Assembly (NCBI GenBank): GCA_031551135.1
Contig: JAVBOA010000040.1
Span: 1-5,412 of the forward strand
Direction of reading: 5' to 3'
Source: JAITVM01 sp031551135
GTDB lineage: Bacteria > Bacillota > Clostridia > Lachnospirales > JAITVM01
DNA length: 5,412 bases
The notes below the pieces were generated by a model that saw only the letters and a list, made by a program, of their open reading frames with translations, did not search any database and was not told the origin of the DNA. Of this stretch, positions 1 to 4,898 are shown in pieces (within the stretch, counting starts at the first letter, position 1; each line of letters starts with the position of its first letter). The position numbers and the translations under genes were made by a program.

Positions 1-46
1 TTAATATCGATTGCAATATTTCTTTTATCATGATATTCTTTTTCAT
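1..46 (-). CDS. 5' end of an unidentified minus-strand gene (cut by window edge)
   Basis: Fifteen codons are visible, starting at an ATG (46-44) and reading MKKNIMIKEILQSIL before the edge. The start is supported by an AGGGGG ribosome site (plus-strand positions 54-59) seven bases upstream and by an exact TATAAT -10 hexamer (plus-strand 85-90) about 39 bases upstream, although no good -35 is seen. The leader contains an 8-bp inverted repeat that can hide the ribosome site, a layout known for transposase genes that must not be read from outside promoters. I infer that this may be the transposase of a second insertion sequence that cut into the transposase at 120-1025, but 15 residues are too few to identify a family. 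Confidence 0.5.
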   Translation of the reverse strand, partial: MKKNIMIKEILQSIL

Positions 47-47
47 G

Positions 48-107
48 AGAGCACCCCCTGAGTATTTATTTTTCTAGTTAATTAATTATACTCTTTTTCG
101 GTGCTCT
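48..107. repeat. Inverted repeat forming a long leader hairpin
   Basis: AGAGCACC (48-55) pairs with GGTGCTCT (100-107), and inside it GAGTAT (60-65) pairs with ATACTC (88-93). Read on the minus strand, the 3' arm overlaps the AGGGGG ribosome site of the gene starting at 46, so a transcript entering from the right would fold and block translation. A transcript from the TATAAT at 85-90 would lack the outer arm. Read on the plus strand, the outer stem runs into a T-rich tract (105-119), so it could also act as an intrinsic terminator. Confidence 0.5.
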
Positions 108-119
108 TTTTTACTTTTT

Positions 120-1025
120 TTGGTTAATCAACAGGTCTGGTTTTTCAGCATAGATGATACCGTCTGTTGTAAGCGTAAGCCCTCATCACAGGCTAAGCCT
201 CCAATAGAAAAAGCATTCTTTCATCATTCTCATTTGCTGGAAAAACGGGTATGGGGTCATCAAGTCACGGCTGCCATGTATAGCTGCGGAGAAGCTGTGT
301 TTAATTACGATGTTCATTTATACGACAAATCGAAGAGTAAAATTGATTACATGATAGAGCTTGCCCGCAAATTACCTCAATTGTCAACAAAAGCATATAT
401 GTTGTGTGACAGCTGGTTCACCTGCCCAAAGATTATAGATGCATTTGAATCAAGAGGGTATCACTGCATCGGAGCATTGAAAACGAACCGCATTATCTAT
501 CCTTGCGGTATCAAAACAAGTATAGAAAACTTTGCTCAAAATCACATAGATATAAATGACGTTGACCTTGTGACAGTTAACGGCAAAGATTACTATGTTT
601 ATCGCTATGAAGGTTCACTGAATGATATAGCCAATGCAGTGGTGCTCATGAGTTGGCCTGTAGATGCTTTTAAAAATCCTAAAGCTTTAAAAGCTTTTAT
701 TTGCACGGACTCATCTTTAGATACACAAACGATTTTAGAGTACTACTGTAACCGTTGGTGTATAGAGGTTTTCTTCAAGCAAGAAAAGAACTCGCTTGGT
801 TTTGATAAATACCAAATTCACAAAGAAAAAGGGATCAAAAGATTCTGGTTATTACTCTCTATGGCGCATTTATTCTTTACGATTGGTACTGGTACCTTAA
901 CGACTTTTTCTAATGGTAGAGCCATTATCCATAAATCAGTTCAAGAAGATACTCTACGCTTTATCTATAATTCTGCACAAAAAGGTGTGGATTTTTCTGT
1001 ACTTTATGACGAATTAATTGCTTGA
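120..1025 (+). pseudogene. 5'-truncated IS4-like DDE transposase
   Basis: The open frame of 301 codons encodes the catalytic part of a DDE transposase, which cuts and joins DNA ends of an insertion sequence. Visible catalytic residues are the first Asp in SIDDTV (about residue 12), the second in LCDSWFT (D97) and Glu in the block around 209-223. That block fits the IS4 signature Y-x2-R-x3-E-x6-K exactly (Y209, R212, E216, K223). The first Asp normally lies well inside the protein, so the N-terminal DNA-binding region is missing. The only upstream start is a TTG at 120 with no purine-rich ribosome site, the in-frame codons before it look like non-coding T-rich DNA, and a stop lies at 75. It is therefore probably a dead remnant. 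IS4 and IS701 relatives share these motifs, so the exact group is uncertain. The C-terminus looks intact. Confidence 0.85.
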
Positions 1026-1034
1026 GTTTTGTGC

Positions 1035-1124
1035 ATTTTTCAAATTTGCTCATTTAGAGTATATTTTCCTTACTTTACATTTTTTATATATTTTACATTT
1101 TTTTATATTTGAAATTTGAAAAAT
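1035..1124. repeat. 13-bp perfect inverted repeat between transposase and ssrA
   Basis: ATTTTTCAAATTT at 1035-1047 is matched by its exact reverse complement at 1112-1124, with 64 bases between. The left copy starts 10 bases after the transposase stop and may lie in the old IS end. The right copy sits at the edge of the presumed ssrA promoter. Given the very AT-rich context the match could be chance. Confidence 0.4.
1074..1109. repeat. Imperfect tandem repeat, 18-nt unit, AT-rich
   Basis: The unit TTTACATTTTTTATATA (1074-1090) is followed by a near copy (1092-1109) that differs by one inserted T and the last base. It fills the spacer between the transposase remnant and the ssrA promoter. It is probably low-complexity slippage, and no function is visible. 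Confidence 0.5.
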
Positions 1125-1153
1125 TTTATGTTAGAATATTTTATATTTATAAA
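1125..1153 (+). promoter_or_regulatory. Possible ssrA promoter
   Basis: A TATAAA hexamer at 1148-1153 lies about 30 bases before the mature tmRNA 5' end, a plausible place for a -10 of a short precursor. The best-spaced -35 (17 bases) is TTTATG at 1125-1130, a poor match, so the assignment rests mainly on position. The surrounding A/T runs resemble UP-element DNA. Confidence 0.3.
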
Positions 1154-1183
1154 ACTTTCCGTTTATTGCAAAGTTATTATTTA

Positions 1184-1530
1184 GGGGATGCAATGGTTTC
1201 GACGGGGATTTTCGATATGTGGATAGCCATTGGTAGTGGTAATCTACCTTAAAAGACCAAAACGTTTATAAATTAAACGACAACGATAATTTTGCATTTG
1301 CTGCTTAATTAAAGCAGCTGTCAACCCCTTGTGGCCTACCGCTTGGGATGTTGGCATCGACAGGTAGGGAACTTTTTCGTCTAAGCTGCTAAACGAAAAA
1401 AGATCCGGTAGCTACTTTTGTTATACCTTTGCCTTTTTTGTATAACAGAGGGAATTTTATAAAAAGCCTATAATGGTAGAAGTCTGCATGGGTAGGTCTT
1501 CGGACAGGAGTTCGATTCTCCTCATCTCCA
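1184..1530 (+). ncRNA. ssrA: Transfer-messenger RNA (tmRNA)
   Basis: tmRNA rescues ribosomes stalled on broken mRNAs: it enters as alanyl-tRNA, then serves as a short mRNA that adds a degradation tag. The 5' GGGGATG pairs with CATCTCC at 1523-1529 and keeps the G3-U70 pair that marks an alanine acceptor. The 5' domain has the conserved GTTTCGACGGGG stretch. The T arm is visible as AGGAG-TTCGATT-CTCCT (1507-1523). The tag frame ends NFAFAA with its stop at 1306-1308, inside the usual hairpin (1300-1306 with 1312-1318). The best resume codon is GAC at 1279, because TAAAC upstream of it resembles the E. coli TAGTC, giving the tag (A)DNDNFAFAA. A start one codon earlier, at AAC, is possible. Later stems, such as 1418-1426 with 1440-1448, fit the pseudoknot region. 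The gene stops at discriminator A1530 followed by TTC, so CCA is not encoded. Length, 347 nt, is normal. Confidence 0.97.
1505..1530 (+). other. Presumed integration (att) site in the ssrA 3' end
   Basis: The 3' end of ssrA, covering the T arm and acceptor, is a well-known target of tyrosine integrases. Here it is followed by arm-site-like repeats and a block of minus-strand genes including such an integrase. The exact core cannot be set because the matching copy at the other end of the element is outside the window. No second copy of the ssrA end exists within the window. Confidence 0.45.
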
Positions 1531-1546
1531 TTCAGTAACAAATCTA

Positions 1547-1596
1547 AAAAGCTTGATATATCGGCACTTGTCGAAGGTGTCAAGCTTTTGTTTTTT
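1547..1596 (+). terminator. Intrinsic terminator of ssrA
   Basis: AAAAGCTTGA (1547-1556) pairs perfectly with TCAAGCTTTT (1580-1589), with a smaller inner stem (1565-1569 with 1575-1579), and is followed by G and six T (1591-1596). It begins 16 bases after the tmRNA end. Its 3' half is repeated at 1781-1803. Confidence 0.85.
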
Positions 1597-1610
1597 AAGA
1601 ATTTTTGTTG

Positions 1611-1631
1611 TTTGGGGACTATTTGGGGACT
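1611..1631 (+). repeat. Two tandem TTTGGGGACT repeats, likely integrase arm sites
   Basis: TTTGGGGACT occurs at 1611-1620 and again at 1622-1631, an 11-bp period that places both copies on the same face of the helix. Integrases with an N-terminal arm-binding domain, as encoded at 3442-4803, bind such paired direct repeats near their attachment site. G-rich motifs stand out in this AT-rich spacer. Binding is inferred from position only. Confidence 0.45.
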
Positions 1632-1689
1632 GTTATAGAAAATTTTATATCCTAAGATTATTTTTAGAAGAAATAGGGAGGCTGCTTAT

Positions 1690-1767
1690 TTGAGTTGGAA
1701 ATTATGGACAGAGGGTTTTTTTAGGCGCGATGACGATTATTGTTCTCTTGCGATTATTAAATATTAA
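1690..1767 (+). CDS. Possible 25-aa peptide
   Basis: A TTG start at 1690 is preceded by the strong ribosome site AGGGAGG (1675-1681) at eight bases. The frame begins MSWKLWTEGFF and ends LAIIKY at TAA 1765-1767. It is the only plus-strand reading in the 282-base junction zone with a good ribosome site. No promoter is obvious and the peptide matches nothing I know, so it may be chance or the relic of a gene cut during rearrangement. Confidence 0.2.
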   Translation: MSWKLWTEGFFRRDDDYCSLAIIKY

Positions 1768-1773
1768 TCTTAT

Positions 1774-1789
1774 TTCGACGCTTGTCGAA
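1774..1789. repeat. 6-bp hairpin next to the second terminator half
   Basis: TTCGAC and GTCGAA flank a GCTT loop. It lies 24 bases beyond the stop of the minus-strand gene at 1813 and could weakly end that transcript, but no T-run follows on either strand. Confidence 0.4.
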
Positions 1790-1812
1790 GGTGTCCAGCT
1801 TTTTAGTTACGT

Positions 1813-2619
1813 TCAATTCTTAGAGACTATTTGAATCTTTCTTTTTCTTGTATCACGACTCCATGAGGATGGATGGCATCCTACAAGGCATACTAAATCA
1901 TTATTTTTAATTTTATATTTATCTATCTCACATTGAACGAATTGTTGTAAAGTATACTTGTTTTTAGTAAATAATTCGATATAGTTACAGTTTTTTCCTA
2001 ATACGGTTTCAATATAGATTTTATCAATTTTTTTAACCATTTTTCCATTCTTATACGGAGCCAAAACGTCACATTCATGATCCCCTTTTGTGCATAAATT
2101 TAATATAATATCAGGTTTATAGTCGGATAATCGCCTTGAAAAGTTTTTTCTTGCATTTAATTTAAACCAACAGTATATCCAAATTCTATCTCGATAAACC
2201 TTTGTATTCATAGCACCTAAGCTGCATTGATATTGAATTGAGTTCATTAAAACGATCTCGTATGTAATTTCATCTTTCAAGTGTGGTGTGATTAACCCAC
2301 TAAGATAGGTATCTAAACTGTTACCAGTTCCCCCCCGGGCTGGAGCTATAGGCTTTTTATCCTTGTATTCATCTTTGTGAGGGCTTTCCAAAACTAGAAC
2401 AATTATCTTATGGTTTTTAATCATTTTATTCAAATCATCATCAATTTTTTTGAAGCATACGTGACCTGTATCTGTTTTTCTAATTCTAGCGTATAAAATA
2501 TCTTGACATTCTTTATTACTGTAGTTATTTTCAACTTGCGCAATTTGATCAGAAATTTTGTTCTTAAACTCTTGCAAAAGTGATTTTACATATTCATCAA
2601 AGTTATCATTATTAATCAT
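1813..2619 (-). CDS. Divergent uracil-DNA-glycosylase-fold protein
   Basis: This 268-aa protein shows the layout of the uracil-DNA glycosylase (UDG) superfamily, enzymes that flip out and remove altered bases from DNA. A hydrophobic strand (71-77) leads into motif A, LESPHKDEY (77-85), which resembles GEAPGxxED of family 4 with E78, P80 and E84 in register. Next come a glycine loop PARGGTG (93-99), a second strand with LMNSIQYQCSLG (124-135, compare the LLLN-type strand of UDGs), a strand ending NLCTKG (174-179), and motif B HPSSW (249-253), like HPSP in true UDGs. Ten cysteines are present, but no clear family-4 iron-sulfur set is seen. The start is the ATG at 2619: GGAGG (plus-strand 2625-2629) lies five bases upstream, while the ATG 13 codons earlier has no such site. 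It follows a terminator and probably has its own promoter. Substrate, and whether it is active at all, are unknown. The fold call is inferred from motif order. Confidence 0.65.
   Translation of the reverse strand: MINNDNFDEYVKSLLQEFKNKISDQIAQVENNYSNKECQDILYARIRKTDTGHVCFKKIDDDLNKMIKNHKIIVLVLESPHKDEYKDKKPIAPARGGTGNSLDTYLSGLITPHLKDEITYEIVLMNSIQYQCSLGAMNTKVYRDRIWIYCWFKLNARKNFSRRLSDYKPDIILNLCTKGDHECDVLAPYKNGKMVKKIDKIYIETVLGKNCNYIELFTKNKYTLQQFVQCEIDKYKIKNNDLVCLVGCHPSSWSRDTRKRKIQIVSKN
2330..2336 (-). repeat. Seven-G tract inside the glycosylase-like gene
   Basis: Seven G in a row on the coding strand encode R95-G96-G97 of the conserved glycine loop. It is the longest G run in the window, in otherwise AT-rich DNA. 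The frame is intact at this length. Gain or loss of one G would break the protein near its middle. Confidence 0.7.
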
Positions 2620-2624
2620 AACAA

Positions 2625-2630
2625 CCTCCG
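2625..2630 (-). promoter_or_regulatory. Ribosome site deciding the glycosylase-like start
   Basis: CGGAGG on the minus strand, five bases before the ATG at 2619. It lies between the two possible ATGs and so favours the shorter protein. Confidence 0.85.
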
Positions 2631-2714
2631 TCCATCGGTATCTTATTATTAGGTCCAAATAATTATAAAATCGGTAAAACGCTCATTTTTTTCGTCTGCT
2701 TTACTTTTGCACTC

Positions 2715-2744
2715 ATTATAAGAGAAAAAGAGGATAAAAGCAAT
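2715..2744 (-). promoter_or_regulatory. Possible promoter of the glycosylase-like gene
   Basis: An exact TATAAT is found on the minus strand at 2720-2715, with a weak TTGCTT -35 (2744-2739) at 18 bases that overlaps the upstream terminator stem. A second exact TATAAT at 2667-2662 has no recognisable -35. Either would give the gene its own transcript after the terminator. Confidence 0.35.
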
Positions 2745-2763
2745 ATTTTTTACTTTTATCCCC
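2731..2763 (-). terminator. Intrinsic terminator after the 199-aa gene
   Basis: GGATAAAAG and CTTTTATCC (2732-2740 and 2753-2761) form a perfect 9-bp stem with a 12-base loop. On the minus strand it is followed by TCTTTTTCTC. It lies about 50 bases past the stop at 2816 and likely ends the integrase-199-aa transcript. The T-run is interrupted, so it may leak. Confidence 0.6.
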
Positions 2764-2815
2764 TCCTTTATTTCGATAGCAATTAAAAATATAGTGCTTT
2801 AGCCTTTACATAACG

Positions 2816-3415
2816 CTATAACAGCCACCAGCATTTATCTTTAAAATCTAATGAAAATGATTCTTTAATAAATTTCGAACTATTCTCATAATTAATGCGT
2901 CGAGTAGATTTATTATTGTTCTCTTCTCTTAATTTTTTGACAGTTTCGCTATGATCAATATCATATAGATATACGCCTTCTTCAAAAACAATTTCAATCA
3001 CCTCTTCATAGCCTTTTGGATTTTGATAGCCCATGTGTACATAATATTCATCTAAAAATCCATTTCCTATGACTACTCTTCCATTATATAAAATGGGAAT
3101 ATCTATGTTTTCATATAGATGACCGCCCATATATTGAATCATGGTTTTAATGTCATCCTCTTCAAAATATTTTGCTTTGATACCATTGATTTCCGGATAT
3201 ATATCATCTTTTGAATTTATATATAGATTTTGAAGTATAAGTTTATCATCGGTAGAAATTCTATATTCGCACCAATACCCGGCCCAACATGCTGAAGTGG
3301 TTGGAGATGGCGTAAACCCTAAATCTCTCGGGTCAAAGTTAATTGGATTACTCAAGGCTAATATACTGTATCTCGTTTCGCCTAACTTTAAAAAATTTCC
3401 TATTTGTGCAGTCAT
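2816..3415 (-). CDS. Uncharacterised 199-aa protein, co-transcribed with integrase
   Basis: I do not recognise a functional family. The protein is soluble, acidic to neutral, with no signal peptide or membrane segment. Visible marks are an aromatic-rich stretch CWAGYWCEY (43-51), strand-like segments after it, an IPILYNGRVVIG turn (107-116), DEYYVHMGYQNPKGY (122-136), a charged linker KKLREENNNKSTRR (160-173) and a terminal DFKDKCWWLL. Alternating hydrophobic and polar residues suggest a mainly beta fold. The start is the ATG at 3415: AAAGGA (plus-strand 3424-3429) lies eight bases upstream, whereas the ATG three codons earlier overlaps that site. It begins 26 bases after the integrase stop with no terminator between, so it probably shares the SOS-type promoter at 4854-4882. 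Compact proteins of this look occur as cargo or immunity genes, but that is only an analogy. Confidence 0.85.
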   Translation of the reverse strand: MTAQIGNFLKLGETRYSILALSNPINFDPRDLGFTPSPTTSACWAGYWCEYRISTDDKLILQNLYINSKDDIYPEINGIKAKYFEEDDIKTMIQYMGGHLYENIDIPILYNGRVVIGNGFLDEYYVHMGYQNPKGYEEVIEIVFEEGVYLYDIDHSETVKKLREENNNKSTRRINYENSSKFIKESFSLDFKDKCWWLL

Positions 3416-3423
3416 TTTACGCA

Positions 3424-3429
3424 TCCTTT
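3424..3429 (-). promoter_or_regulatory. Ribosome site deciding the 199-aa start
   Basis: AAAGGA on the minus strand, eight bases before the ATG at 3415. It overlaps the alternative ATG at 3424, which is therefore too close to be used. Confidence 0.8.
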
Positions 3430-3441
3430 CGATAATAAGTA

Positions 3442-4803
3442 TTACAAAATTTTATTATAAAAATCATTCATTTTATTGGCAGCTTGTTTTTCTTTTGCGC
3501 TGATTATATGAGAATAAACATTTAAAGTTACGTTTTTATCAGAATGTCCAAGCCTGCCGCTTAAAGTGACTATATCGATACCTTGAGCAATTAAAATACT
3601 TGCGTTTGTGTGTCTCAAGGCATGAAAAGTTATTATCGGCATTTCGTGTTTTTTCAAAAAGTCAGTAAACCATTTATACGGACGATGTGGATGTATTGGC
3701 GATCCGTCCTCATGTACAAATATGAGATCACTGCTTATCCATATATTTGCAAGCCGGATTCGATTTTTATCCTGTTCTAATTTATATTTTTTCAAAAGCT
3801 TTATGACTATGTCCGAAACAGTTATGTGCCTAACGCCGCTTTCAGTTTTAGGAATTGTTGTTATTACACCGTAGTTGTGAACATACTGTCTTTGTTTATC
3901 AACCTTAATGCTCTTTTTATCATAATCGATATCATTCCATGTTAAGGCGCACAGCTCGCCGACGCGAAGTCCGGTATCAATGGCAAGATATACAATGGTT
4001 TTTAAGGTAAGCGGCTCATCTTCGAGATTCATAAGTAATTTTGCGACTTGTTCTTCATCGTAATATTTCCCTTGCTTTTTAGCAACCTTTGGAGGCTTGA
4101 CGCGATCGGCAGGGTTGTTAAATATAACATTCCATTGTACGGCAGTCGTAAAAATTGACGATATCAAATCATGATACTGTTTAATAGTTTTTGATGAAAG
4201 AGTTGCATTCTTGTTAATAGGAACAAATATCAGAGAAAATTTCTCATCTATATGTTTTGAAATTTTTTCAGCGGTGCTAAACTTTACTTTATTGCCTTTT
4301 TTTAGATTTAGTAAGGTTTTATTATCAATCCCGAGATCAGTACTTTTAAAACCGTCTATCAGATTCAAAAGTTTATCAGTCGCTTTATAATATGTATCAA
4401 GTCGCACACCGTCTTCTTCGAGATTATTATAAAACTCCAGTAAATGATGAGGTTGAATTTTTGACATTTTTAGATGCCCTAATGACGGAATAATTCTATT
4501 TTCAATTTTTGATTTATAAGATTTTATTGTTGACGGTGTTAATTGTTTCTCGGCATGGTCAGCAAGCCATTTACTTATAAATTCTTCAAAAGAAATTTTT
4601 GCTCCGTCTAAATATGCGCCTTTTTCAACTTCGCTTTCAAATAATACAGCGAGGCGTTGAAGCTCTTTTTCTCTTTGGCGTTCAGTCATGGTTGCCGGAA
4701 TACTGACCGTCTTGTGCTTGCGCTTTTTTACGCCTTTACTGTCATAACCGGCAGATACAGTAATTCTGTAAGTGTTTTCAGAACGTTTTTCAATGCTTGC
4801 CAT
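3442..4803 (-). CDS. Tyrosine integrase (site-specific recombinase) with HTH-like insert
   Basis: This 453-aa enzyme integrates and excises the element by cutting DNA with a tyrosine nucleophile. An N-terminal arm-binding domain occupies about 1-65. The core-binding domain spans about 70-230, and the catalytic domain 243-445. All catalytic residues are present: R280 in DTGLRVGEL, K319 in IPKTESG, H394 and R397 in FHALRHT, H420 in LGHSD and Y430 in NVYSH. The core-binding domain is interrupted at about 135-197 by a segment that reads like a Cro/C1 helix-turn-helix, with TLLNLKKGNKVKFSTAEKIS and a closing LIF. The start is the ATG at 4803, 11 bases after AAAGGAG (plus-strand 4815-4821). The upstream TTG at 4824 overlaps that site. 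It reads toward ssrA and sits under a LexA-like box. No truncation is seen. Confidence 0.95.
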   Translation of the reverse strand: MASIEKRSENTYRITVSAGYDSKGVKKRKHKTVSIPATMTERQREKELQRLAVLFESEVEKGAYLDGAKISFEEFISKWLADHAEKQLTPSTIKSYKSKIENRIIPSLGHLKMSKIQPHHLLEFYNNLEEDGVRLDTYYKATDKLLNLIDGFKSTDLGIDNKTLLNLKKGNKVKFSTAEKISKHIDEKFSLIFVPINKNATLSSKTIKQYHDLISSIFTTAVQWNVIFNNPADRVKPPKVAKKQGKYYDEEQVAKLLMNLEDEPLTLKTIVYLAIDTGLRVGELCALTWNDIDYDKKSIKVDKQRQYVHNYGVITTIPKTESGVRHITVSDIVIKLLKKYKLEQDKNRIRLANIWISSDLIFVHEDGSPIHPHRPYKWFTDFLKKHEMPIITFHALRHTNASILIAQGIDIVTLSGRLGHSDKNVTLNVYSHIISAKEKQAANKMNDFYNKIL

Positions 4804-4814
4804 TCTAAAATCAG

Positions 4815-4821
4815 CTCCTTT
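4815..4821 (-). promoter_or_regulatory. Ribosome site deciding the integrase start
   Basis: AAAGGAG on the minus strand, 11 bases before the ATG at 4803. The spacing is slightly long, but the site overlaps the only upstream alternative, a TTG at 4824. Confidence 0.75.
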
Positions 4822-4853
4822 CAAATTTCCTTAAGTTTTATATTTTGACAAAA

Positions 4854-4882
4854 AATAGAACCTATGTTCGATATTTTGTTAA
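4854..4882 (-). promoter_or_regulatory. Integrase promoter
   Basis: On the minus strand, TTAACA (4882-4877, five of six matches to the -35) is followed after exactly 17 bases by TCTATT (4859-4854, four of six matches to the -10). The LexA-like box fills most of the spacer. Transcription would start near 4847, giving a leader of about 44 bases. Confidence 0.55.
4857..4870. promoter_or_regulatory. LexA (SOS) box
   Basis: AGAACCTATGTTCG matches the Gram-positive LexA consensus CGAAC-N4-GTTCG at nine of ten fixed positions and keeps a perfect GAAC-N4-GTTC core. It lies between the -35 and -10 of the integrase promoter, the usual place for repression, so integrase expression is probably released on DNA damage. 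Confidence 0.65.
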
Positions 4883-4898
4883 AATAAAAAGCATTATC

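Larger units (their letters stand above)
1567..1803 (+). repeat. Direct repeat: terminator 3' half copied 214 bp downstream
   Basis: The 23-nt block at 1567-1589 recurs at 1781-1803 with one mismatch (A1582 versus C1796), and similarity continues weakly a few bases to the left. The second copy lacks the AAAAGCTTGA partner arm, so it is half a terminator. It has gained a different hairpin, TTCGAC-GCTT-GTCGAA (1774-1789). A recombination scar or the trace of an earlier insertion would explain this. Confidence 0.8.
4843..4884. repeat. 42-bp imperfect palindrome over the integrase promoter
   Basis: Two 19-base arms (4843-4861 and 4866-4884) match at 16 of 19 positions around a central CTAT. The centre is the LexA-like box. 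The outer arms carry TTTTGACA on the plus strand and TTTTAACA on the minus strand. The dyad is much longer than a LexA site needs, so a second dimeric regulator may also bind. Confidence 0.75.

Noticed and set aside
1035..1124. 13-bp inverted repeat read as the two ends of a tiny transposable element
   Set aside because: No target duplication or conserved end is visible, and the AT-rich context makes chance likely.
1389..1583. 64-codon minus-strand frame
   Set aside because: It is antisense to the tmRNA and its terminator; no ribosome site and no protein-like composition.
2620..2658. Longer start of the glycosylase-like gene (ATG at 2658)
   Set aside because: No ribosome site precedes it, while GGAGG stands right before the inner ATG at 2619.
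2652..2770. Short minus-strand frame behind an AAAGGAGGGG sequence near 2760-2769
   Set aside because: No usable start codon lies at proper spacing, and the sequence is explained by the terminator stem.
3297..3503. 68-codon plus-strand frame
   Set aside because: It is antisense to the 199-aa gene and the integrase end, both better supported.
4657..4848. 63-codon plus-strand frame
   Set aside because: It is antisense to the integrase N-terminus.
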